Positions 1 to 5,255 of a stretch of DNA of 7,468 nucleotides are shown one piece after another. Within the stretch, counting starts at the first letter, position 1, and every line of letters begins with the position of its first letter. Location: positions 1 to 7,468 of the forward strand of contig CAJJMX010000077.1 of NCBI GenBank assembly GCA_905192935.1, in the 5' to 3' direction. Both the position numbers and the translations under genes were made by a program. This stretch comes from an uncultured Mailhella sp. (GTDB lineage: Bacteria > Desulfobacterota > Desulfovibrionia > Desulfovibrionales > Desulfovibrionaceae). The notes below the pieces were generated by a model. That model did no database searches and was not told the origin of the DNA. It saw nothing but the letters and a program-made list of their open reading frames with translations.

Positions 1-371
1 AGCCCCTTGTCCCTGGCGTAGGCGGCGAGTTCATACACATCGGGGCGCATCATGGGATCGCCGCCGGTGAAGATGATGATGGGCTCGCCCACTTCGGGGA
101 AGGTGTCGATGAGGGCCTTGGCTTCCGCGGTGGAGAGCTCTCCCGGATAGGGTTCGGGATGGGCCTCGGCGCGGCAGTGCTTGCACGCAAGGTTGCAGGA
201 GCGCGTCACTTCCCAGGCGATGAGGCGGCACTTGGGAGAGCCGTCGGGCAGGAAGCGGGGCTTTGCCGTGGCGGGATGACCGCCGGGAGCTCCGTCGGCA
301 GGGCGTCCCATGGGGTGTCCGCCGGGATGGCAGGCGCCGAGGGAGGAGGGGGCGGAGTGGTGGCCGTTCAT
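1..371 (-). CDS. ahbD: AhbD, radical SAM haem synthase (Fe-coproporphyrin III decarboxylase), N-terminal part only
   Basis: Only the first 123 codons are present; the gene runs off the left edge. The family performs the last step of the siroheme-dependent pathway, oxidatively decarboxylating two propionates of Fe-coproporphyrin III to the vinyls of haem b. Residues 1-45 are a His/Gly/Pro-rich lead (PGGHP occurs twice, at 16-20 and 29-33). The radical SAM core follows: EVTRSCNLACKHC with cluster cysteines C59, C63 and C66, and a GGDP motif (103-106) in the SAM-binding position. The ATG overlaps the hemB stop by one base (TGATG), so translation is probably coupled; an AAGGA lies 11 bases upstream, inside hemB. 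The AhbD assignment, rather than another SPASM radical SAM enzyme, rests on the core sequence plus hemB and ahbC next door. The C-terminal cluster region that would confirm it is outside the window. Confidence 0.85.
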   Translation of the reverse strand, partial: MNGHHSAPSSLGACHPGGHPMGRPADGAPGGHPATAKPRFLPDGSPKCRLIAWEVTRSCNLACKHCRAEAHPEPYPGELSTAEAKALIDTFPEVGEPIIIFTGGDPMMRPDVYELAAYARDKG

Positions 372-1369
372 CAGCGGATCCATCCTTCGCGGAGGGCTTC
401 CACGGCGAAATAGGTGATGATCATCTTGGAGCCGGAGCGCTTGAGGCCGAGGAGCGATTCCATGATGACGGCCTTGCGGTCGATCCAGCCGTTCTGAGCC
501 GCGGCGCAGATGAGGGAGTATTCGCCGCTCACCTGATAGGATACGAGCGGCACGTCGAAGGTGTCGTGCATGAGACGGATGACGTCCTGATAGGGGCCGG
601 CGGGCTTGACGATGAAGATGTCCGCGCCTTCGTCGATGTCGGCCTGCATTTCACGCAGGGCTTCCTGCACGTTGCCGGGGTCCATCTGATAGGTGCGGCG
701 GTCGCCGAAGTGGGGCGCGGATTCCGCAGCGTCGCGGAAGGGGCCGTAGTAGGCGGAGGCGTACTTCACGGCGTAGGACATGATGGGGGTCTCTTCAAAT
801 CCGGCCTTGTCCAGCGCGGTGCGCAGGGCGAGCACGCGGCCGTCCATCATGTCGGAAGGCGCGATGATGTCGGCTCCGGCCTCGGCCTGGGAAACGGCGG
901 TCTTTGCCAGAAGATCGAGAGTCTGATCGTTGAGCACATGACCGGTCTTGTCGCCGTCGGCAATGATGCCGCAGTGACCGTGAGAGGTGTACTCGCAAAG
1001 GCAAAGATCGGTGACGACCACAAGGTCGGGCCAGTTCTTCTTGATCATGTGCGTGGCGCGCTGCACGATGCCGTCCCTGGCGTAGGCGCCGGAGCCTACG
1101 GGATCCTTTTCGGCGGGAATGCCGAAGAGCAGCACGGCGCGCAGGCCGAGCTTCACGGCTTCGCCGATTTCCTTTTCCAGCTCGGCAAGGGAGAGCTGGT
1201 ACTGTCCGGGCATGGAGGCGATGGGCTGACGGAAGGCTTCGTCAGGCGTGTCGACCACGAAATAGGGCATGATGAGATCGGCGGCGGAAAGGGACGTTTC
1301 GCGGATCATGTCGCGAATGGCGGGAGTGCGGCGCAGACGGCGGCCGCGATGGAAGGAAAGATTGGTCAT
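371..1369 (-). CDS. hemB: Porphobilinogen synthase (delta-aminolevulinic acid dehydratase)
   Basis: This cytoplasmic enzyme condenses two 5-aminolevulinate molecules to porphobilinogen, the first common tetrapyrrole step, feeding siroheme, haem and cobamides. The 332 residues match the usual family length. Visible landmarks are the zinc-type motif DLCLCEYTSHGHCG (C123, C125, C133), the first active-site lysine in SYAVKYASAYYGPFRDA (K202), and the Schiff-base lysine in FIVKPAGPYQD (K255). A conserved SGEYS follows at 281-285. The start is well supported: AAAGGA lies 7 bases before the ATG, and the N-terminus has the typical RGRRLRRTPAIRDM. The stop overlaps the ahbD start by one base. The three cysteines indicate the zinc-dependent class rather than the Mg-only class. 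Upstream lie a 221-bp gap and a transporter gene on the same strand, so hemB-ahbD could be transcribed from its own promoter. Confidence 0.97.
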   Translation of the reverse strand: MTNLSFHRGRRLRRTPAIRDMIRETSLSAADLIMPYFVVDTPDEAFRQPIASMPGQYQLSLAELEKEIGEAVKLGLRAVLLFGIPAEKDPVGSGAYARDGIVQRATHMIKKNWPDLVVVTDLCLCEYTSHGHCGIIADGDKTGHVLNDQTLDLLAKTAVSQAEAGADIIAPSDMMDGRVLALRTALDKAGFEETPIMSYAVKYASAYYGPFRDAAESAPHFGDRRTYQMDPGNVQEALREMQADIDEGADIFIVKPAGPYQDVIRLMHDTFDVPLVSYQVSGEYSLICAAAQNGWIDRKAVIMESLLGLKRSGSKMIITYFAVEALREGWIR

Positions 1370-1382
1370 TTCGGTATCCTTT

Positions 1383-1398
1383 GCGCCGCAGAGGGCGC
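1383..1398 (-). other. Small hairpin just upstream of the hemB ribosome binding site
   Basis: GCGCC (1383-1387) and GGCGC (1394-1398) form a 5-bp stem with a 6-nt loop, in the leader directly before AAAGGA of hemB. It is seen in sequence only. It is short, and a regulatory role is speculative. Confidence 0.3.
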
Positions 1399-1424
1399 GT
1401 CAACGGTCAATGAAAACGTGAAGG

Positions 1425-1453
1425 AAGATAACACCGCCCCCCGGCTTTGAAAA
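1425..1453 (-). promoter_or_regulatory. Candidate sigma70 promoter for hemB-ahbD
   Basis: On the minus strand, TTTTCA (1453-1448) and TATCTT (1430-1425) are separated by 17 bases; each hexamer matches the consensus at 4 of 6 positions. Transcription would begin near 1418, giving a leader of about 48 nt. The rest of the 1370-1590 gap holds no convincing gene. It has a 10-bp perfect palindrome, GCGTCGACGC (1580-1589), immediately after the transporter stop, but no stem followed by a T-run that would end transporter transcription. Readthrough from the transporter into hemB therefore remains possible. Confidence 0.35.
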
Positions 1454-1590
1454 GGGTCGGGGTCACACTTCGTCTGATAGAACTTTTTTCGTGCAGGCGT
1501 ATTCACCGTGAGCTTCCGGGGCGGGGCGCTTGGGCAGATGCGTGGCAGAAGGCCGTTCCCGCGCTTGCGCAAAAGGGAAGCGTCGACGCA

Positions 1591-2517
1591 TCAGAGCTGG
1601 AAGAGAAAGACCATGACGGGCATGGTGACGACGCAAAGAAGGGTGGAGATCACGTTGATGAGACTCGCATATTCGCCGTTGTGTCCGTAGAGATGGGACA
1701 TCTGCGTGACGGTGGAGGCGCAGGGCGCGGCGGCCGCAAGAAAGCTGATGAGAAGGATGGTGCCGCCGTCCTTCGTCCAGGAGGCGAGGGGACTTGCCCG
1801 GAAGACGAGGAGCGTGATGAGGGGCAGCACGAGAAGGCGCAGGGCCACGATGAGCGGGAGCTTTTTGTAGGCCAGAACACGCCTGAAGTTCACGGAGCCT
1901 ATGAGCATGCCCGTGACTATCATGCACAGAGGCCCGATCATGCTGCCCACGGCATGCACGGCAAGACGCGGCACTTCGGGGAAGTGCAGACCGGACACGA
2001 AGAGCAGGGCGCCCGCCGCCATGGCCAGGATGTTGACGTTCAGAAGGATGTTGCGCAGATGGAACTGGCCGTTTTTCTTGAGAAGCGTATAGCAGTGCGT
2101 CCAGAAGAGCGCCGTCTGACCGATGAGAAAGCCGCTCGTGTAGAGCACCCATTCCGGGCCGAACACGTAGGTGACGATGGGAATGATGAGGTTGCCGCCG
2201 TTGGAGTAGATGGCGGAGGCCTGTTCCACCGGATCGAGGCGGAGCGGACGGCGCACGAGGGCGTTGAAGGCTATGGCCAGGGACTGGGAGAGCGCGGCCG
2301 CCGCGAGGGAGAGGAAAAGGCCGTTCAGCTTCTCTCCGGAAAATTCCACCTGAAAGGCGTCGAGCATCATGCACGGGCCGACTATATACAGGGCCACGGC
2401 GGAAAGCGGTGCGCTGTCTTCTGCTCTGAGAAGACGCAGGCGCACCACGGCGTAGCCCATGAGCACCATGAGCAGCATGGCCGCTATCTGCTTGCCGAGA
2501 AGAAGGGAAATGATCAT
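1591..2517 (-). CDS. AEC-family (auxin efflux carrier-like) membrane transporter
   Basis: This 308-residue inner-membrane protein has about ten predicted hydrophobic segments (roughly 3-25, 37-54, 66-88, 101-119, 125-145, 157-177, 188-208, 219-239, 252-272, 284-306), the usual AEC size and layout. Diagnostic stretches are YSNGGNLIIPI (104-114), the family's signature after the cytoplasmic loop, and AAPCASTVTQMSHLYG near the C-terminal half. Family members export or import organic acids; the substrate here cannot be read from sequence. The ATG at 2517 is preferred because it begins the first membrane segment and has AAAGAG six bases upstream. The in-frame ATG at 2634 would start inside the ahbC terminator and add a non-family leader of 39 residues. 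It is co-oriented with ahbC and hemB and lies between them, an unexpected position discussed in the findings. Confidence 0.88.
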   Translation of the reverse strand: MIISLLLGKQIAAMLLMVLMGYAVVRLRLLRAEDSAPLSAVALYIVGPCMMLDAFQVEFSGEKLNGLFLSLAAAALSQSLAIAFNALVRRPLRLDPVEQASAIYSNGGNLIIPIVTYVFGPEWVLYTSGFLIGQTALFWTHCYTLLKKNGQFHLRNILLNVNILAMAAGALLFVSGLHFPEVPRLAVHAVGSMIGPLCMIVTGMLIGSVNFRRVLAYKKLPLIVALRLLVLPLITLLVFRASPLASWTKDGGTILLISFLAAAAPCASTVTQMSHLYGHNGEYASLINVISTLLCVVTMPVMVFLFQL

Positions 2518-2523
2518 GAGACA

Positions 2524-2535
2524 CTCTTTAAAGAG
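2524..2535. repeat. 12-bp perfect palindrome overlapping the transporter ribosome binding site
   Basis: CTCTTTAAAGAG is a perfect 12-bp palindrome ending 6 bases before the transporter ATG. Its minus-strand second half supplies the AAAGAG ribosome binding site. As RNA it could form a 4-bp stem with a TTAA loop; as DNA it could be a small operator. The palindrome is seen directly; any role is inference. Confidence 0.4.
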
Positions 2536-2596
2536 GAAATCGTTCTTCGCTCTCGGGTCGGCCGAAGGGCATGGGCTCGGGAGAAAGGCGGGACAG

Positions 2597-2631
2597 AAAA
2601 AACGGGGAGGCACTGGAGCCTCCCCGTTTTT
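2597..2631 (-). terminator. Rho-independent terminator of ahbC
   Basis: CGGGGAGGC (2603-2611) and GCCTCCCCG (2618-2626) form a perfect 9-bp GC-rich stem with a 6-nt loop, ACTGGA. On the minus strand the stem is followed by six T (2602-2597), and it begins about 20 bases after the ahbC stop. Five T also follow on the plus strand (2627-2631), so it could work in both directions, although no plus-strand gene ends here. It separates ahbC from the transporter and hemB as transcription units. Confidence 0.9.
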
Positions 2632-2646
2632 CATCAGATGATGTGA

Positions 2647-3831
2647 TTACTTGATGCCGATTTCCTCGTCGGTGAGGTAGCAGGCCGGATCTTCGGCCCA
2701 TTCATCGCCGTAGTAGGCTTCGGCGCGGGAGCGGAAGTTGCCGCCGCAGATATTGAGGAAGCGGCACCTCGCGCAGCGACCCTTCACGTAGGGCTTCTTG
2801 TCCTTGAGCTTGTGCAGAAGCTCGATGTTCGGGTCGTCCCAGATCTCGGAGAAGGGACGCTCGAGCACGTTGCCGAACACATGATGACGCCAGAACTGGT
2901 CGGCGGAAACGTCGCCGTTCCAGGAAATGCAGCCGATTCCGCGGCCGGAGCTGTTGCCCTCGTTGAACTGCAGAAGCTGGAACACTTCCTCGGCTCTCTT
3001 GGGATCTTCCTTGAGAAGGCGCATCCACACGTAGGGGCCGTCGGCGTGGTTGTCCACGGTGAGCACTTCCTTGGGCGTGCCCGCGTCGAAGCATTCGCGG
3101 GTCTTGTCCATGATGAGATCGACCACGGCACGGGTTTCCTGATGATTGAGGTCCTCGTTGATGAGTTCGGTGCCGCGGCCGGAGTACACGAGGTGATAGA
3201 AGCACACGCGGGGAATGTCGCGCTCGCGCAGGATGTCGAAGATCTTGGGGATTTCCACGGCGTTGCGCTTGTTGATGGTGAAGCGCAGGCCCACCTTGAT
3301 GCCTTCTTCGCGGCAGTAGTCGAGGCCTTCGAGGGCACGGCGGAAGGCGCCCTTCACGCCGCGGAAGTGGTCGTGCACGTCTTCGCCGCCGTCCAGGGAG
3401 ACGCCCACGTAGGAAAGTCCCACTTCCTTGAGCGTCTTGGCCATGGCGCGGTCGATGAGCGTGCCGTTGGTGGAGATGACGGCGCGCATGCCCTTCGAGG
3501 TGGCGTAGCTTGCCAGTTCGGGCAGGTCCTTGCGGATGGTGGGCTCGCCGCCGGAAAAGAGCATGACCGGCGCGCCGTAGGCGGCCAGATCGTCGATCAT
3601 GATCTTTGCCTGTTCGGTGGAGATGGGGTCGATGCCCTTGTCGGTTTCGGCCTGGGCGTAGCAGTGCACGCATTTGAGGTTGCAGCGGCGCGTCATGTTC
3701 CAGACGACGACCGGCTTCTTGTCGGCGGAGAACTGAAGCAGATGAGAAGGAAGCTTGCCGGACTGGCGGCCGTAACGCAGCGCGTCGGACGGTTCCACCT
3801 GTCCGCAGTAAAGCTTGGAAATACCGATCAT
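2647..3831 (-). CDS. ahbC: AhbC, radical SAM 12,18-didecarboxysiroheme deacetylase
   Basis: The enzyme removes the two acetate side chains of 12,18-didecarboxysiroheme to give Fe-coproporphyrin III, the substrate of AhbD. The 394 residues include the start MIGISKLYCGQVEPSDALRY typical of the family in sulfate reducers. Radical SAM cluster cysteines are C50, C54 and C57 (CNLKCVHC); SGGEP (93-97) is the SAM-contact motif. A C-terminal SPASM/twitch-type set of cysteines follows: C301, C353, C356 and C362 (CARCRFLNICGG), with C384 near the end, expected to hold an auxiliary 4Fe-4S cluster. The ATG at 3831 has GAGGA five bases upstream. A longer in-frame start, TTG at 3969, is rejected because that TTG is the -35 box of the promoter. 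The gene appears monocistronic, with its own promoter and terminator. NirJ-type proteins are related, but hemB and ahbD nearby favour AhbC. Confidence 0.93.
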   Translation of the reverse strand: MIGISKLYCGQVEPSDALRYGRQSGKLPSHLLQFSADKKPVVVWNMTRRCNLKCVHCYAQAETDKGIDPISTEQAKIMIDDLAAYGAPVMLFSGGEPTIRKDLPELASYATSKGMRAVISTNGTLIDRAMAKTLKEVGLSYVGVSLDGGEDVHDHFRGVKGAFRRALEGLDYCREEGIKVGLRFTINKRNAVEIPKIFDILRERDIPRVCFYHLVYSGRGTELINEDLNHQETRAVVDLIMDKTRECFDAGTPKEVLTVDNHADGPYVWMRLLKEDPKRAEEVFQLLQFNEGNSSGRGIGCISWNGDVSADQFWRHHVFGNVLERPFSEIWDDPNIELLHKLKDKKPYVKGRCARCRFLNICGGNFRSRAEAYYGDEWAEDPACYLTDEEIGIK

Positions 3832-3860
3832 GTTGTCCTCACTGGGCGTTGTATGGGAAA

Positions 3861-3930
3861 GGCGGGGCGAAAGTTCCGCTCCGCCGCCATGTTGCGTGAA
3901 AAGGGGCGGACTGTCGTCTTCCGGCGACAG
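3861..3930 (-). promoter_or_regulatory. Structured ahbC leader: two hairpins between promoter and start
   Basis: Two stems lie in the predicted 5' untranslated RNA of about 103 nt. The first, at the very 5' end, pairs CTGTCG with CGACAG (3911-3916 with 3925-3930), a perfect 6-bp stem with an 8-nt loop. The second pairs GGCGGGGCG (3861-3869) with CGCTCCGCC (3877-3885), matching at 8 of 9 positions around a 7-nt loop. Neither is followed by a T-run, so they are not simple terminators. They may stabilise the mRNA or be regulatory; I recognise no known riboswitch. Confidence 0.4.
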
Positions 3931-3940
3931 ACCGGGCCAC

Positions 3941-3969
3941 ATCATAGCCGCACAGGCTGCGGGAATCAA
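3941..3969 (-). promoter_or_regulatory. Strong sigma70-like promoter of ahbC
   Basis: TTGATT (3969-3964) and TATGAT (3946-3941) are separated by exactly 17 bases; the -35 matches 4 of 6 consensus positions and the -10 matches 5 of 6. The spacer contains CCGCA-GCCTG-TGCGG, itself an inverted repeat. The predicted start is near 3934, giving a leader of about 103 nt. This is the best promoter on the minus strand of the window. Confidence 0.72.
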
Positions 3970-3983
3970 GTGACGTCGTCACT
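3969..3983. promoter_or_regulatory. Operator-like inverted repeat abutting the ahbC -35 box
   Basis: AGTGAC-GTC-GTCACT (plus-strand reading) is a perfect 6-bp dyad around a 3-nt centre, touching the -35 hexamer by one base on its upstream side. The position suits an activator or a repressor. The half-site resembles the GTGA/TCAC of CRP/FNR-type sites, but the central spacing is one base shorter than the usual N6. The regulator is therefore unassigned. Confidence 0.45.
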
Positions 3984-4015
3984 GCCGGACGTGTCCTGCA
4001 CGGGAAAAAGCGGAC

Positions 4016-5056
4016 TCAGTCCAGAATGCCGCCGGCAAGCACGAAGCCGTCCTCATCGTAGACGGCGGCGATCTGTCCGGGGGCGGGAGGCTGCTGGGCG
4101 GAGGCGAAGGTCATGGTCATGCGCTCCTGCGCGATCTCGACGCGGGCCGGTTCGGGCTTCTGATGGTAGCGCACCCGGACAAGGAGCCTGTCCGGCCACA
4201 GGGCGGGAGGCACCATGATGTTCAGCGAGGAGGCGGAACACGAGGTCACGGGCAGAAGATCCTTCGGTCCCACCACGAGGGTGTTGGAATCGCGCAGTCT
4301 TTTCAGCACGTAAAGAGGCTCCTTCCACGGAATGCCAAGTCCCCGGCGCTGGCCTTCGGTGTACTGCCAGAGTCCCCGGTGCTGCGCGATGATCCTGTTT
4401 TCTCCGGCAAGGAGCACGGGCCCAGGACCGGGCAGACGCAGGTCTTCGCAGGACGCCTTTTCCTTCAGCCACGCATAGTGGTCGTCGCCGGGGATGAAGC
4501 ATATTTCCTGGCTTTCGGCGGGAACGGGAGGCGTGAGTCCCCGGTCGGAGAGCCATTGCCGGATATCGGCTTTCTTGCGCTCCGCAAGCGGAAAGAGGCA
4601 GCGGCGGAGACGGGAGAGGGGGACCAGCGCGAGAAAGTAGCTCTGATCCTTGGTCCCGTCGCTTCCGGTCCTGAGCGCCGGGCCGTAGACGGGATGGACG
4701 CAGATTGCCGCGTAATGGCCCGTGGCGAAGGCTTCCCCGAGAGTCATGGCATGGTCGAAAAGAAGACCGAACTTCATGGCGCGGTTGCACAGTGCGCAGG
4801 GATTGGGCGTGCGGGCCCTGGCATGCTCTTCGGCAAAGGGTTCCATGACATGACGGCGGAAGGCTTCGGAAAGATCGACCACATGCAGGGCAATGCCGAG
4901 ACTGCGGCAGAGCGACTGCATGGCCGGTACGGCATCGTTCTGTCCGGCAGGCAGAAAGCGTGCGTGCAGAGCCGTGACCCTGTGTCCTTCCTCTTTAAGA
5001 TGGAGCAGGGCAAACAGGCTGTCGGTTCCGCCGCTTATGGCAACTGTGACGTTCAT
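4016..5056 (-). CDS. mnmA: tRNA-specific 2-thiouridylase MnmA
   Basis: MnmA adenylates and then thiolates U34 of tRNA-Lys, -Glu and -Gln (the s2 of mnm5s2U). The 346 residues open with the PP-loop SGGTDS (8-13), which binds ATP. TPNPCALCN (83-91) carries C87 and C90; C90 aligns with the catalytic cysteine preceding N in the family, and ESQEICFIPGDD carries the second conserved cysteine, C186. Further family landmarks are ATGHYA, GTKDQSYFL, HRGLWQYTEGQRRGLGI and the C-terminal PGQIAAVYDEDGFVLAGGI. It is slightly shorter than E. coli MnmA, mainly after the PP-loop. The ATG at 5056 is chosen because homology begins there; upstream in-frame codons reach a GTG far inside the divergent lipoprotein gene. 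No SD sequence precedes this ATG. No clear terminator follows; ahbC has its own promoter 47 bases downstream. Confidence 0.93.
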   Translation of the reverse strand: MNVTVAISGGTDSLFALLHLKEEGHRVTALHARFLPAGQNDAVPAMQSLCRSLGIALHVVDLSEAFRRHVMEPFAEEHARARTPNPCALCNRAMKFGLLFDHAMTLGEAFATGHYAAICVHPVYGPALRTGSDGTKDQSYFLALVPLSRLRRCLFPLAERKKADIRQWLSDRGLTPPVPAESQEICFIPGDDHYAWLKEKASCEDLRLPGPGPVLLAGENRIIAQHRGLWQYTEGQRRGLGIPWKEPLYVLKRLRDSNTLVVGPKDLLPVTSCSASSLNIMVPPALWPDRLLVRVRYHQKPEPARVEIAQERMTMTFASAQQPPAPGQIAAVYDEDGFVLAGGILD

Positions 5057-5062
5057 GGCGGG

Positions 5063-5091
5063 AGTTTGCCATGGGCGGGTGAAGAGCGCAA
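5063..5091 (-). promoter_or_regulatory. Candidate mnmA promoter, possibly giving a leaderless mRNA
   Basis: TTGCGC (5091-5086), a 17-base spacer and CAAACT (5068-5063) preceded by TGG (an extended -10) lie just upstream of mnmA. The seventh base after the -10 is the A of the mnmA ATG. The -10 matches only 3 of 6 consensus positions, so this is tentative. The absence of any SD before that ATG is consistent with a leaderless start. Confidence 0.3.
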
Positions 5092-5139
5092 GCGCGTTTT
5101 CTCCTGCACGCCTGCGCCTCGGATGAGACCTTGCAGACT

Positions 5140-5166
5140 CTCCGGACACGGAGGGCCGCGCGCGGC
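5140..5166. repeat. Paired palindromes upstream of the lipoprotein promoter
   Basis: CTCCG-GACA-CGGAG (5140-5153) is followed one base later by the 12-bp perfect palindrome GCCGCGCGCGGC (5155-5166). The second ends one base before the -35 box of the lipoprotein gene. They could be operator sites for the divergent mnmA/lipoprotein region or simply GC-rich coincidences; nothing identifies a regulator. Confidence 0.35.
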
Positions 5167-5167
5167 G

Positions 5168-5196
5168 TTGCCAATTGCCGGTGAACGATTTATGTT
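5168..5196 (+). promoter_or_regulatory. Sigma70-like promoter of the lipoprotein gene
   Basis: TTGCCA (5168-5173), a 17-base spacer and TATGTT (5191-5196) form a good match (4 of 6 at each box). Transcription would begin near 5203, giving a leader of about 53 nt that contains a small CCGT-CGAT-ACGG hairpin (5206-5217) and a strong SD. The region is locally AT-rich compared with its surroundings, as expected for a promoter. Confidence 0.6.
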
Positions 5197-5255
5197 TAAA
5201 GCTCCCCGTCGATACGGAGAAAAAGGGCAACCCATTGAAAGAAAGAGGTGTCTTC

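Noticed and set aside
1366..1572. 68-codon minus-strand frame whose TGA overlaps the hemB ATG, resembling a coupled leader peptide
   Set aside because: It has no SD, a composition unlike the neighbours, and spans the candidate hemB promoter. The overlap is probably chance.
2518..2634. 39-residue N-terminal extension of the transporter
   Set aside because: It would begin inside the ahbC terminator hairpin region and precede the first membrane segment without family similarity.
3832..3969. 46-residue N-terminal extension of AhbC from a TTG
   Set aside because: The TTG is part of the -35 box and the region contains the promoter and leader; the conserved protein begins at 3831.
3985..4015. Possible terminator after mnmA (CGTG-CAGGA-CACG and a five-T run)
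   Set aside because: The T-run precedes rather than follows the 4-bp stem on the transcribed strand, so it does not have terminator form.
263..4218. Long open frames on the plus strand (for example 263-1450, 1447-2646, 2812-4218) antisense to hemB, the transporter and ahbC
   Set aside because: They are mirror frames caused by high GC and codon bias of well-identified genes. Their translations are low-complexity (Gly/His/Ala/Arg) with no family resemblance and no good SD.
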